Origin: Mycolicibacterium chitae
GTDB taxonomy: Bacteria > Actinomycetota > Actinomycetes > Mycobacteriales > Mycobacteriaceae
Direction: 5' to 3'
Length of the DNA: 64,000 nt
Assembly (NCBI RefSeq): GCF_900637205.1
Contig: NZ_LR134355.1
Location: 558,001 to 622,000, forward strand
The notes under the pieces were generated by a model. It was not told the DNA's origin. It made no database searches and worked only from the letters and a program-made list of their open reading frames with translations. Below, piece after piece: positions 44,219 to 53,538 of the stretch (the first letter of the stretch is position 1; every line of letters begins with the position of its first letter). Both the position numbers and the translations under genes were made by a program.

Positions 44219-45685
44219 ATGGCGTTACTCGCCGACCGCAACAGCCAGCTACTCGTCGACGGCAAGCTGGTCGCCGGCAGCGCCGGGACGTTCACCACCG
44301 TCAACCCGGCCACCGAGGAGGTGCTCGGCACCGCGGCCGACGCCGACGCGGCGGACATGGGCGCCGCCATCGAGGCCGCCAGGCGCGCCTTCGACGACAC
44401 CGACTGGTCCCGCAACACCGAGCTGCGGGTGCGCTGCCTGCGACAGTTGCGTCAGGCCATGCAAGAACACATCGAGGACCTGCGCGAGCTGACCATCGCC
44501 GAGGTCGGCGCGCCGAAGATGCTGACCTCCGGCGGCCAGCTCGAAGGGCCGGTCGACGACCTGAGTTTCTGCGCCGACACCGCCGAGTCCTACGCCTGGA
44601 ACACCGATCTCGGACACGCGACGCCGCAGGGCATTCCGACCAACCGCACGATCGCACGCGAAGCCGTCGGGGTGGTCGGGGCCATCACGCCGTGGAACTT
44701 CCCGCATCAGATCAACCTCGCCAAGATCGGTCCGGCGCTGGCCGCGGGCAACACCCTGGTGCTCAAGCCCGCACCCGACACCCCCTGGTGCGCGGCGGTG
44801 CTCGGCGAGCTGATCACCGAACACACCGACTTCCCGGCCGGGGTGATCAACATCGTGACCTCCAGCGACCACGCGGTGGGCGCGCTGCTGTCGAAAGACC
44901 CTCGGGTGGACATGGTTTCGTTCACCGGGTCGACGGCAACGGGCCGGTCGGTGATGACCGACGCCGCTGCCACCATCAAGAAGGTCTTCCTCGAACTCGG
45001 CGGCAAATCGGCCTTCCTGGTGCTCGACGACGCCGACCTGGCCGGCGCGTGCTCGATGGCGGCGTTCACCGCCGCGATGCATGCCGGGCAGGGCTGCGCC
45101 ATCACCACCCGGCTGGTGGTGCCGCGGGCGAGCTACGACGAGGCCGTCGAGGCCGCGGCGGCGACCATGGCGGGGCTCAAGCCCGGCGATCCCACCAGCA
45201 AACGCACCATCTGCGGGCCGGTGATCTCCGCGCGGCAGCGCGACCGGGTGCAGTCCTACCTGGACCTCGCGATCGAGGAGGGCGGCCGGTTCGCCTGCGG
45301 CGGTGGACGTCCCGCCGATCAGCCCAAGGGCTTCTTCATCGAACCGACCGTCATCGCCGGCCTGGACAACGACGCCCGGGTGGCGCGCGAGGAGATCTTC
45401 GGCCCGGTCCTGACCGTGATCGCCCACGACGGCGACGACGACGCCGTGCGGATTGCCAACGACTCGCCCTACGGCCTGTCCGGCACGGTGTTCTCGGGCG
45501 ATCCGGAGCGCGCTGCCGCGGTGGCCGCCCGGCTGCGGGTGGGCACCGTCAACGTCAACGGCGGGGTCTGGTACGCAGCGGACGCCCCGTTCGGCGGGTA
45601 CAAGCAGTCCGGGGTCGGCCGCGAGATGGGTGTGGCCGGATTCGAGGAATACACCGAGATCAAGGTGATCGCCACGATGGCTTAG
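44219..45685 (+). CDS. aldA: Aldehyde dehydrogenase (Rv0768 position)
   Basis: NAD-dependent aldehyde dehydrogenase of 488 aa, the standard length. It has the substrate-channel Asn in TPWNFPH, catalytic Glu in FLELGGKSAF and nucleophile Cys in GQGCAITTR. It also shows EEIFGPVL and the C-terminal PFGGYKQSGVGRE. ATG at 44219 preferred (after CGGAGGTG); a TTG-initiated extension from 44120 would run across the operator. First gene of a four-gene unit with SDR, 3-hydroxyisobutyrate-dehydrogenase-like and carboxymuconolactone-decarboxylase-like genes. Confidence 0.93.
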   Translation: MALLADRNSQLLVDGKLVAGSAGTFTTVNPATEEVLGTAADADAADMGAAIEAARRAFDDTDWSRNTELRVRCLRQLRQAMQEHIEDLRELTIAEVGAPKMLTSGGQLEGPVDDLSFCADTAESYAWNTDLGHATPQGIPTNRTIAREAVGVVGAITPWNFPHQINLAKIGPALAAGNTLVLKPAPDTPWCAAVLGELITEHTDFPAGVINIVTSSDHAVGALLSKDPRVDMVSFTGSTATGRSVMTDAAATIKKVFLELGGKSAFLVLDDADLAGACSMAAFTAAMHAGQGCAITTRLVVPRASYDEAVEAAAATMAGLKPGDPTSKRTICGPVISARQRDRVQSYLDLAIEEGGRFACGGGRPADQPKGFFIEPTVIAGLDNDARVAREEIFGPVLTVIAHDGDDDAVRIANDSPYGLSGTVFSGDPERAAAVAARLRVGTVNVNGGVWYAADAPFGGYKQSGVGREMGVAGFEEYTEIKVIATMA

Positions 45686-45726
45686 ACGTCAGAAGCCTTA
45701 CCAGACATTCATATTCGAGGAGAACC

Positions 45727-46479
45727 GTGAGCAGATTCGACAACAAGGTCGGCATCGTCACCGGCGCCGGCGGCGGCATCGGGCAGGCCTACGCCGAGGC
45801 GCTGGCCCGCGAGGGTGCGGCGGTGGTGGTCGCCGACATCAATCTCGAGGGCGCCCAGAAGGTGGCCGACGGGATCAAGGGGGAGGGCGGCACGGCGCTG
45901 GCCCTGCCCGTCGACGTCTCCGACCCCGCCTCGGCCAAGGAGATGGCCGACCGCACACTGGCCGAGTTCGGCGGCATCGACTACCTGGTCAACAACGCCG
46001 CGATCTTCGGCGGCATGAAACTGGACTTCCTGGTCACCGTCGACCCGGAGTACTACCGCAAGTTCATGAGCGTCAACCTCGACGGGGCGCTGTGGTGCAC
46101 GCGGGCGGTCTACAAGAAGATGGCCAAGCGCGGCGGCGGCGCGATCGTCAACCAGTCCTCCACGGCGGCCTGGTTGTACTCCAACTTCTACGGCCTGGCC
46201 AAGACCGGCATCAACGGGCTGACCCAGCAGCTGTCGCGGGAACTGGGCGGTCAGAACATCCGGATCAACGCGATTGCGCCCGGGCCCATCGACACCGAGG
46301 CCAACCGGACCACCACGCCGCAGGAGATCGTCGCCGACATCGTCAAGGGACTCCCGTTGTCGCGCATGGGCACTCCGGAGGACCTGGTCGGCATGTGCCT
46401 GTTCCTGCTCTCCGAGGAGGCGTCGTGGATCACCGGGCAGATCTTCAACGTCGACGGCGGACAGATCATCCGGTCATGA
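45727..46479 (+). CDS. SDR family oxidoreductase (Rv0769 position)
   Basis: A 250-aa classical SDR with TGAGGGIG, the NNAA motif and catalytic Ser-Tyr-Lys (NQSSTAAW; FYGLAKTG). The C-terminus is QIFNVDGGQIIRS. GTG at 45727 after GAGGAG. The next gene starts by ATGA overlap. It likely acts on an alcohol or ketone in the same pathway as the neighbouring aldehyde dehydrogenase. Confidence 0.9.
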   Translation: MSRFDNKVGIVTGAGGGIGQAYAEALAREGAAVVVADINLEGAQKVADGIKGEGGTALALPVDVSDPASAKEMADRTLAEFGGIDYLVNNAAIFGGMKLDFLVTVDPEYYRKFMSVNLDGALWCTRAVYKKMAKRGGGAIVNQSSTAAWLYSNFYGLAKTGINGLTQQLSRELGGQNIRINAIAPGPIDTEANRTTTPQEIVADIVKGLPLSRMGTPEDLVGMCLFLLSEEASWITGQIFNVDGGQIIRS

Positions 46480-47330
46480 GCAGCGAACTGAAACTGGGGT
46501 TCATCGGCCTCGGCAACATGGGGGCGCCGATCGCCAAGCGGTTGCTGGACTGGCCGGGCGGCCTGACCGTGTTCGACCTGCGCGCCGAGGCCATGGAGCC
46601 GTTCGTCGAGGCCGGCGCCACCGCGGCCGCGGCCGTGACCGACGTCGCCGACGCCGATCTGATCAGCGTCGTGGTCCTCAACGACGAGCAGGTCCGGGAC
46701 GTGGTGGGGCAGTTGGCCGACCGGGCCAAGCCGGGCACCGTGATCGCGATCCACTCCACGATCAGCGACACCACCGCCGCCGAACTCGCCGAGCAATACA
46801 CCGAGATCCACGTCATCGATGCCCCGGTCAGCGGCGGCGCGGGGGCGGCGGAGAAGGGCGAGATGGCGACCATGGTGGGTGCCGAACGCTCGGTGTACGA
46901 GCGGATCAAGCCGGCCTTCAAGCAGTGGGCCTCGATGGTCATCCATGCCGGCACGCCGGGGGCGGGCACCCGAATGAAGCTGGCGCGCAACATGTTGACC
47001 TTCACCTCGTACGCGGCGGCCTGCGAGGCGATGAAGCTCGCCGAACAGGCCGGGCTGGACGTCCAGGCGCTGGGCCGGGTGGTCCGCCACACCGATGCGC
47101 TCACCGGCGGACCGGGGGCGATCATGGTGCGCGAGAACATGTCCGACCTGGGCCCGGATCACTGGCTCTACGAAGCGTTCACCCACACCCGCGGGCTGGG
47201 GGAGAAGGACCTGAGCCTGGCGCTGGGGCTCGGTGAGACGCTCGACGTCGACCTGCCGCTGGCCGAGGTGGCGTACAAGAACCTGGCCGCCGGACTCGGC
47301 GTCCCACACGACGCGCAAGCGAAGGAGTGA
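46476..47330 (+). CDS. 3-hydroxyisobutyrate dehydrogenase-like NAD(P)-binding protein (Rv0770 position)
   Basis: A 284-aa beta-hydroxyacid dehydrogenase: N-terminal Rossmann motif FIGLGNMGAPIAKRL, substrate motif DAPVSGGAGAAEKGEM and a C-terminal helical domain with catalytic Lys in MKLARNML. The enzymes oxidise 3-hydroxyacids or reduce the corresponding semialdehydes. ATG overlaps the SDR stop. Seven bases separate it from the next gene. Confidence 0.9.
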   Translation: MSSELKLGFIGLGNMGAPIAKRLLDWPGGLTVFDLRAEAMEPFVEAGATAAAAVTDVADADLISVVVLNDEQVRDVVGQLADRAKPGTVIAIHSTISDTTAAELAEQYTEIHVIDAPVSGGAGAAEKGEMATMVGAERSVYERIKPAFKQWASMVIHAGTPGAGTRMKLARNMLTFTSYAAACEAMKLAEQAGLDVQALGRVVRHTDALTGGPGAIMVRENMSDLGPDHWLYEAFTHTRGLGEKDLSLALGLGETLDVDLPLAEVAYKNLAAGLGVPHDAQAKE

Positions 47331-47337
47331 AGGACTG

Positions 47338-47787
47338 ATGAGCACCGACGACATCCGCAGCCGCGGGCTGGCGAAGATGAACGAGGTCTACGGCTGGGAG
47401 ATGCCCGACATCGAGGGCGACCCCTACTTCGACCTGACCGTCGACCACCTGTTCGGCGACATCTGGAACCGCCCCGGCCTGACGATGCGCGAGAAGCGCA
47501 TCATGACGCTGACCGCCGTCACGGCCGTCGGCCGCCAGGACCTCGCCGAGATCCAGGTCAACGCCGCGATGCTCAACGGCGAACTCGACCACACCGAACT
47601 CAAGGAGATCGCGGTCTTCCTGACCCAGTACCTCGGCTTCCCGCTGGGCTCGGGCCTCAACGGCACCGTGGACAAGGTGGCCAACAATCGGCGCAAGGCC
47701 GCCGAGCGCGGCGAGGGCGAGGACAAGCGGGCCAACGTCAACGCCGCGGTCAAGATGAGCAGCGGACGCACCCTCGACGAGCAGTGA
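47338..47787 (+). CDS. Carboxymuconolactone decarboxylase-like protein (Rv0771 position)
   Basis: A 149-aa all-helical protein of the CMD/AhpD-like family (PGLTMREKRIMTLTAVTAVGRQDLAEIQVNAAMLNGELDHTELKEIAVFLTQYLGFPLG). It lacks the CxxC pair of AhpD, so a decarboxylase/isomerase-like role is more likely than peroxidase partner. Last gene of the aldA unit; purD follows 48 nt on. Confidence 0.85.
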   Translation: MSTDDIRSRGLAKMNEVYGWEMPDIEGDPYFDLTVDHLFGDIWNRPGLTMREKRIMTLTAVTAVGRQDLAEIQVNAAMLNGELDHTELKEIAVFLTQYLGFPLGSGLNGTVDKVANNRRKAAERGEGEDKRANVNAAVKMSSGRTLDEQ

Positions 47788-47835
47788 CCCGCGCGGTGCG
47801 GTGAGCGGGCGAGCGGGCAGATAGGGTGATGCCCT

Positions 47836-49104
47836 GTGCACGTCCTCGTCATTGGTTCCGGTGCCCGCGAACACGCGCTGCTGCTGGCGCTCAAGCGTGA
47901 TCCCCAGGTCAGCGGCCTTTCGGTAGCCCCCGGCAACGCCGGCACGGCGCGCATCGCCGATCAGCACGATGTGGACGTCAGTTCCGCCGACGCCGTCGTC
48001 GCGCTGGCCCGCAAGGTCGGCGCCGATCTGGTGGTCATCGGGCCCGAGGTGCCGCTGGTGCTCGGGGTCGCCGACGCCGTGCGCGCCGCGGGCATCGCCT
48101 GCTTCGGCCCCGGCAAGGACGCGGCCCGCATCGAGGGCTCCAAGGCCTTCGCCAAGGACGTCATGACGGCGGCGGGCGTGCGGACCGCGACCAGCGAGAT
48201 CGTCGACAACCCGGGCCACCTGGACGCGGCCCTGGGCCGGTTCGGGCCGGCCGTCGGCCAGCGCGCCTGGGTGGTCAAGGACGACGGGCTGGCCGCCGGC
48301 AAGGGCGTCGTGGTCACCGACGACCGGGCCGCGGCGCGCGCGCACGCCGCGGGTCTGCTCGACGACGGCCACCCGGTGCTGCTCGAGTCGTTCCTCGACG
48401 GTCCGGAGGTGTCGCTGTTCTGCGTGGTCGACGGCGAGACCGTGATTCCCCTGCTCCCCGCCCAGGACTTCAAGCGCGTCGGCGACGGCGATACCGGCCC
48501 CAACACCGGCGGGATGGGCGCCTACGCCCCGCTGCCCTGGCTGCCCGACGAAATCACCCGGCAGATCGTCGACGACGTGGTCAAACCCGTTGCCGCCGAG
48601 ATGGTCCGGCGCGGCTGCCCGTTCTCCGGCCTGCTGTACGCGGGATTGGCGATCACCTCGGCGGGCCCGGCGGTGGTGGAGTTCAACTGCCGGTTCGGCG
48701 ACCCGGAGACCCAGTCGGTGCTCGCACTGCTCGAATCCCCGCTCGGCGAGCTGCTGCACGCCGCGGCCACCGGCACTCTCGACCGGGTCGAGCCGCTGCG
48801 GTGGCGTCCCGGTTCGGCGGTGACCGTCGTCGTCGCCGCCGAGAACTACCCGGGGCGGCCCCGGGTGGGTGACGTCATCACCGGCGCCGACGCCGACGGG
48901 GTCCTGCACGCCGGTACCGCACGCCGCGACGACGGCGCGGTGGTGTCCTCCGGGGGCCGGGTGCTCGCCGTTGTCGGCACCGGCCCCGATCTGACGGCGG
49001 CGCGCGCATCGGCCTACGCCACCGCCGGGGCGGTCCGGTTGCCGGGCAGTCACTTTCGTTCCGACATCGGCCTGCGCGCCGAGCGGGGCGAAATCTCGGT
49101 CTGA
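47836..49104 (+). CDS. purD: Phosphoribosylamine-glycine ligase
   Basis: A 422-aa ATP-grasp ligase, the second enzyme of purine synthesis, joining glycine to 5-phosphoribosylamine with ATP. It begins [21 protein letters not shown]. The ATP-grasp core ([42 protein letters not shown]) is complete. GTG start at 47836. A long hairpin closes the gene. It also ends the cyp51 block in M. tuberculosis (Rv0772). Confidence 0.97.
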   Translation: MHVLVIGSGAREHALLLALKRDPQVSGLSVAPGNAGTARIADQHDVDVSSADAVVALARKVGADLVVIGPEVPLVLGVADAVRAAGIACFGPGKDAARIEGSKAFAKDVMTAAGVRTATSEIVDNPGHLDAALGRFGPAVGQRAWVVKDDGLAAGKGVVVTDDRAAARAHAAGLLDDGHPVLLESFLDGPEVSLFCVVDGETVIPLLPAQDFKRVGDGDTGPNTGGMGAYAPLPWLPDEITRQIVDDVVKPVAAEMVRRGCPFSGLLYAGLAITSAGPAVVEFNCRFGDPETQSVLALLESPLGELLHAAATGTLDRVEPLRWRPGSAVTVVVAAENYPGRPRVGDVITGADADGVLHAGTARRDDGAVVSSGGRVLAVVGTGPDLTAARASAYATAGAVRLPGSHFRSDIGLRAERGEISV

Positions 49105-49109
49105 CGAGC

Positions 49110-49157
49110 GATTTCGGTGCGCTAGGTTGCGGTCGGCGCAACCCAGCGCACCGAATC
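49110..49157 (+). terminator. Long hairpin terminator after purD
   Basis: Arms 49110-49131 and 49137-49157 pair over about 20 bp with one bulged base and one mismatch and a 5-nt loop, starting five bases after the purD stop. No T-run follows. Confidence 0.75.
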
Positions 49158-49244
49158 ACTCGACCCACTGATGTCCGCGGTGCGGTATGGCTTACAGTTG
49201 AGCCATCCATTGATGTGTGATCGGCGCCACCGTAGGGAGTCAAC

Positions 49245-50093
49245 GTGGCTGCAACCACCGCCGCGCGGTTTGCCGGTAAGCACGCGATCGTCACCGGCGC
49301 CGGTTCGGGGATCGGTGCCGCGCTGTGCCGGGCCCTGGTCGCGCGCGGGGCGCACGTCCTGTGCACTGACGTGGACGGCGCGGCCGCCGAGCGCACCGCG
49401 ACCGCGCTGGGATCGCAGGCGCGCTCGGCGCAGGTCGATGTCACCGATGCGGCCGCGGTACAGGCCGCTGTCGACGACGTCGTGGCGCGGGCGGGTCGAC
49501 TGGATCTGATGTTCAACAACGCCGGCATCACCTGGGCGGCCGACACCGAACTGCTCACCCTCGAGCACTGGGACTCGATCATCGACGTCAACATCCGCGG
49601 CGTCGTGCACGGGGTCGCGGCGGCCTACCCGCAGATGGTCCGACAAGGCAGCGGATTCATTGTCAACACCGCCTCGATGGCGGGCCTGGCGGCCGCCGGT
49701 CAGATCACCAGCTACGTGATGAGCAAACACGCGGTGGTCGGGCTGTCCCTGGCGTTGCGCTCGGAGGCGGCCGCGCACCACATCGGGGTGTTGGCGATCT
49801 GCCCGGCCGCGGTGGAGACACCGATCCTGGACAAGGGCTTGATCACCGGCATCAACGGCCGCGAGTTCTACCGAATGGGTCAGCGCAGCAAGGACTTCTA
49901 CGATCCCGACCGGCTGGCCCGCGACACGCTGCGCGCCATCGAACGCAACCGCGCCGTGCTGGTCGCTCCCCGCAAGGCGTATGCGGGCTGGTTGTTGGCC
50001 CGCCTCGCGCCGGGGGTCATGCAGCGCATGTCGATTCGCTTTGTGGCCCGCCAACGTGCGGCGCAGGCCACGTCCATCAGTGCAGAAGGGTGA
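49245..50093 (+). CDS. SDR family oxidoreductase
   Basis: A 282-aa classical SDR with TGAGSGIG, NNAG (MFNNAGITWAADTE) and catalytic Ser-Tyr-Lys (NTASMAG; SYVMSKHAV). The extended C-terminal region, with a basic helix near the end (APGVMQRMSIRFVARQ), suggests membrane association. GTG at 49245, preceded by TAGGGAG. It overlaps or nearly touches the following kinase gene, so they are likely coupled. First gene of a plus-strand run of four. Confidence 0.85.
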   Translation: MAATTAARFAGKHAIVTGAGSGIGAALCRALVARGAHVLCTDVDGAAAERTATALGSQARSAQVDVTDAAAVQAAVDDVVARAGRLDLMFNNAGITWAADTELLTLEHWDSIIDVNIRGVVHGVAAAYPQMVRQGSGFIVNTASMAGLAAAGQITSYVMSKHAVVGLSLALRSEAAAHHIGVLAICPAAVETPILDKGLITGINGREFYRMGQRSKDFYDPDRLARDTLRAIERNRAVLVAPRKAYAGWLLARLAPGVMQRMSIRFVARQRAAQATSISAEG

Positions 50094-50098
50094 CGACA

Positions 50099-51187
50099 AT
50101 GACCGTGCCAGTGGCGATTCCCCGCTTTCCCGACGAGGTCACGCCGCAATGGCTGACCGGGGTGCTGTCGTCGGCGGCCGGCACGCAGGTCGGTGGCGCG
50201 CAGGTCAGCGCCATCGGGACCGGGCAGACCGGGGCCACCTACCGGGTGGAGGTGAACTACACCGCCAACCCGGCCGGGCTGCCGGAGACGTTCGTCATCA
50301 AACTGCCCACCACCGACGACACCGTCCGGGACCGGGTGGCGCTGGGCTACCGCAGCGAATGCGCGTTCTATCAGTCGGTGGCCGACCGGGTCAGCGTCCC
50401 GATCCCGCAGTGCTTCCACTGCGAGATCTCCGAGGATGCCGCCGATTACGCGTTGCTGCTCACCGATCAGGCCCCCGCCGTGCAGGGCGATCAGATCGCC
50501 GGATGTTCCGTCGAGGAGGCCCGGCTGGCCGCGACCGCCATCGCCGGGTTACACGCGCCGACGTGGGCCGAGCAGGAGTGGCTGACCTTCCCCGGTCTGG
50601 CCATGACCCTGAACGACGACGCGTCCAAGAAGGGCCTGGGCGACATCGCGGTGATGAGCGCCGACATCACGGTCGAGAAGCTGGGTGACAAGCTCAGCGA
50701 GCAGGACCGGGCTACCTTCCTCGAGGCGATGGGCCTGGTGACGCCCTGGCTGCAGAACGACTTCGGCCGCTTCACCCTCATCCACGGCGACTACCGGCTG
50801 GACAACCTGCTGTTCCATCCCGACGGGAGCGCGGTGTGGGTGGTCGACTGGCAGACGCTCGGGGTCGGGCTGCCGTCCCGCGACCTGGCCTACTTCACCG
50901 GCACCAGCCTGGAGCCGGCCACGCGCGCCGAGATCGAACGCGACCTGGTCGGTGCCTACCATGCGGCGCTGGTGGAGGAGGGGGTCGTCGGCTACGACCT
51001 CGAGACCTGCTGGCAGGACTACCGTTACGGGGCTCTGCAGGTGTTGCTGATCTCGGCGCTGGGTTTCGCCTTCGCCGTCGGCACCGACCGCGGCGACGAC
51101 ATGGTGGCCACCATGCTGCGGCGCGGCTGCGCGGCGATCCGCGAGTTGGACACCATCGCGCTGATCAAGCAGACCGCCGGGCTCTGA
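50099..51187 (+). CDS. APH/EcKinase-type phosphotransferase
   Basis: A 362-aa small-molecule kinase-like protein. The catalytic loop is LIHGDYRLDNLLF and the metal-binding Asp lies in VWVVDWQTLG. The C-terminal helical region resembles the ecdysteroid-kinase/CHK-like group more than antibiotic kinases. It probably phosphorylates a hydroxyl of a lipid or acyl-CoA. ATG at 50099 follows AGAAGGG by eight bases; a GTG at 50090 overlaps the SDR stop and is an alternative. Such kinases beside acyl-CoA dehydrogenases recall 4-hydroxyacid catabolism. Confidence 0.75.
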   Translation: MTVPVAIPRFPDEVTPQWLTGVLSSAAGTQVGGAQVSAIGTGQTGATYRVEVNYTANPAGLPETFVIKLPTTDDTVRDRVALGYRSECAFYQSVADRVSVPIPQCFHCEISEDAADYALLLTDQAPAVQGDQIAGCSVEEARLAATAIAGLHAPTWAEQEWLTFPGLAMTLNDDASKKGLGDIAVMSADITVEKLGDKLSEQDRATFLEAMGLVTPWLQNDFGRFTLIHGDYRLDNLLFHPDGSAVWVVDWQTLGVGLPSRDLAYFTGTSLEPATRAEIERDLVGAYHAALVEEGVVGYDLETCWQDYRYGALQVLLISALGFAFAVGTDRGDDMVATMLRRGCAAIRELDTIALIKQTAGL

Positions 51188-51224
51188 GCACCCACCACCG
51201 GGGGACAGGGACAAAGGAGTCGCC

Positions 51225-52559
51225 GTGCAGAACTCGTCACCCCGCACCGCCATCATCGGTGCGGGCATCAGCGGTCTGACCGCGGGCAAGATGCTGAAGG
51301 ACTACGGGGTCCCGTACACCACGTTCGAGACCTCCGACCGGATCGGCGGGAACTGGGCGTTCGGCAATCCCAATGGACGCAGCAGCGCCTACCGATCGCT
51401 GCACATCGACACCTCGAAACATCGCCTGTCGTTCAAGGACTTTCCGATCCCCGAGCACTACCCGTCCTTCCCGCACCACTCGGACATCAAGCGCTATCTC
51501 GACGACTACGCCGACGCGTTCGGTCTACTCGACAACATCGAATTCGGCAACGGCGTGGTGCACGCGCGACTGGCCGATGACCGCTGGGAGATCGAGGACC
51601 AAGCCGGCGCGGTTCGCGAGTTCGACCTGCTCGTGGTCGGCAACGGCCACCACTGGGACGCGCGGTTCCCGGACTTCCCCGGCGAGTTCACCGGCGAGTC
51701 GATCCACTCCCACCATTACATCGACCCGGACACCCCGCTGCCGCTGACCGGCAAGCGGATCCTGGTGGTGGGGATCGGCAACAGCGCCGCGGACATCACC
51801 GTCGAACTCTCGTCGAAGGCGCTGCAGAACTCGGTGACCCTGTCCACCCGTTCCAGCGCCTGGATCGTGCCGAAATACCTTGCCGGACAACCGGGCGACA
51901 AGTTCTTCCGCACCACGCCTTACCTGCCGCTGTCCTGGCAGCGCAAGGCCGCGCAGTGGTTCGCCCCCGTCGTCGGCGCCGACCCGACCAAGTACGGGCT
52001 GCCGCCGGCCAACCACAAACTCTTCGAAGCACACCCCACCCAGTCGGTGGAACTGCCGCTGCGGCTGGGCTCCGGAGATGTGACCCCGAAACCCAACGTG
52101 ACCCTGCTGGACGGTCGGACTGTGCACTTCGAGGACGGCACCCGCGACGAGTTCGACGTGATCGTCTACGCCACCGGCTACAACATCACCTTCCCGTTCT
52201 TCGATCCGGAGTTCATCAGCGCACCGGATAACCAGATCCGGCTCTACAAGCGGATGTTCAAGCCGGGCATCGACAACCTGGTGTTCATCGGATTCGCGCA
52301 GTCCATCCCCACGCTGTTCCCGTTCGTCGAGTGCCAGTCGCGGTTGCTGGCGGCCTACGCGGTGGGTCGCTACGCGCTGCCGTCGGTCGGCGAGATGGAG
52401 CGCGTGATCGACACCGACCAACAGTTGCACGCCGGACACTGCACGGACCGCCCGCGGCACACCCAGCAGGTCGACTACTTCTACTACGAACACGACATCC
52501 GCGCCCGGGAGTTGCCCGCCGGCCTGCGCCGCGCGCGGGTGCACCAGACGGTGGGATAG
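51225..52559 (+). CDS. Flavin-containing monooxygenase
   Basis: A 444-aa class B flavoprotein monooxygenase. FAD-binding GxGxxG is in IGAGISGLTAG, the family fingerprint FxGxxxHxxxY is FTGESIHSHHY, the NADPH site is VVGIGNSAAD, and the late motif is ATGYN. The fingerprint is of the FMO kind, not that of canonical Baeyer-Villiger enzymes, although some FMOs do that reaction. GTG at 51225 after AAAGGAG. It lies between a kinase and a hydrolase gene. It could insert oxygen into an S, N or ketone substrate. Confidence 0.88.
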   Translation: MQNSSPRTAIIGAGISGLTAGKMLKDYGVPYTTFETSDRIGGNWAFGNPNGRSSAYRSLHIDTSKHRLSFKDFPIPEHYPSFPHHSDIKRYLDDYADAFGLLDNIEFGNGVVHARLADDRWEIEDQAGAVREFDLLVVGNGHHWDARFPDFPGEFTGESIHSHHYIDPDTPLPLTGKRILVVGIGNSAADITVELSSKALQNSVTLSTRSSAWIVPKYLAGQPGDKFFRTTPYLPLSWQRKAAQWFAPVVGADPTKYGLPPANHKLFEAHPTQSVELPLRLGSGDVTPKPNVTLLDGRTVHFEDGTRDEFDVIVYATGYNITFPFFDPEFISAPDNQIRLYKRMFKPGIDNLVFIGFAQSIPTLFPFVECQSRLLAAYAVGRYALPSVGEMERVIDTDQQLHAGHCTDRPRHTQQVDYFYYEHDIRARELPAGLRRARVHQTVG

Positions 52560-52565
52560 GGACCG

Positions 52566-53465
52566 ATGTCGGATCTGGAGATGACGTATCGGGAACTGTC
52601 CTTCATGTCTGGCGGAACCACCTGCAGCGCACGTCATTTCGCAGCCGACGGCGGCGACGGGCGGCCGGTGGTGGTGATGGGGCACGGCATCGGCGGCACC
52701 ATGGACTCCGGACTGGCACCGTTCGCCGAGCGCTTCGCCGCCGCCGGCTTGGACGTGCTGACCTTCGACTACCGCGGCTTCGGGCACTCGGGCGGAGAAC
52801 CGCGACAGACGGTGTCCATCGACGCCCAGGTCGACGACTACCGGGCGGCGATCGCGCTGGCCAAGACCCTGCCGCAGATCGATCCGGGACAGGTGGTGTT
52901 GTGGGGCGCCTCGCTGTCGGGCGGCCACGTCATCCGGGTGGGCGCCGGCGGTGACGATGTGGCGGCGGTGATCTCGCTGACCCCGATGGCCGATCCGGTG
53001 GCCACCGCGGTCTCCGTCGGAAAGCAGTATCGCCCCGCGGTGTTGGCGCGCTCGGCGGCCTCCGGGGTGCTCAGCCGCGCGGCCGGCGCGCTGGGCCGCG
53101 ACACGCTGATGATGCCGCTGGTGGCGCGACCGGGACAGCCCGGCGCGCTCACCCTGGAGGGCGCCTACGAGAACTATCTGGCGCTGGCCGGGCCGTCCTG
53201 GCGCAACGAGATCGATTCCGCGGTGGGTATGGAACTGGCCAAGATCCGAGTCCGCCGCCACGCCAAGCAGTTACGGATTCCGCTGCTGGTGCAGATCGCC
53301 GACTTCGACAGCTACGTGCCCGCCGATGCGGCGCAAAAGATCGCGGTGGCCGGCCGCGCGCAGGTCCACCACTATCCGTGCGACCACTTCGACGTGTGGC
53401 CGGGCCACGCCTGGTTCGAGCGCGCGGCCGACGACCAGATCGCGTTCCTGCAGCGAGCGCTGTAG
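52566..53465 (+). CDS. Alpha/beta hydrolase
   Basis: A 299-aa alpha/beta-hydrolase: oxyanion region GHGIGG, nucleophile Ser in GASLSGG, probable acid in DFDSYVPAD and His in PCDHFDVW. No signal peptide. It begins six bases after the monooxygenase stop. A monooxygenase next to an esterase-like enzyme would suit oxidation of a ketone to an ester or lactone followed by hydrolysis, but this is inference. Confidence 0.85.
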   Translation: MSDLEMTYRELSFMSGGTTCSARHFAADGGDGRPVVVMGHGIGGTMDSGLAPFAERFAAAGLDVLTFDYRGFGHSGGEPRQTVSIDAQVDDYRAAIALAKTLPQIDPGQVVLWGASLSGGHVIRVGAGGDDVAAVISLTPMADPVATAVSVGKQYRPAVLARSAASGVLSRAAGALGRDTLMMPLVARPGQPGALTLEGAYENYLALAGPSWRNEIDSAVGMELAKIRVRRHAKQLRIPLLVQIADFDSYVPADAAQKIAVAGRAQVHHYPCDHFDVWPGHAWFERAADDQIAFLQRAL

Positions 53466-53466
53466 C

Positions 53467-53523
53467 CGAGTCAGACCTGACGCAGGCGGTTACTCGCAAT
53501 TTGCCTGCCTGGTGTCTGACTCG
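53467..53523. terminator. Bidirectional terminator hairpin between convergent genes
   Basis: A perfect 10-bp inverted repeat (CGAGTCAGAC 53467-53476; GTCTGACTCG 53514-53523) encloses a second 6-bp one (GCAGGC/GCCTGC). It fills the 73-nt gap between the convergent hydrolase and SDR genes. Confidence 0.65.
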
Positions 53524-53538
53524 ACCCGAGAACGCGGC

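Noticed and set aside
50099..51187. Kinase gene as aminoglycoside-resistance determinant
   Set aside because: Only the general APH catalytic loop is shared. The context is lipid catabolism and the C-terminal part resembles EcKinase-like proteins.
51225..52559. Monooxygenase as canonical Baeyer-Villiger enzyme
   Set aside because: The fingerprint reads FxGxxxHxxxY (FMO kind) without the Trp-Pro/Asp ending of the Baeyer-Villiger motif.
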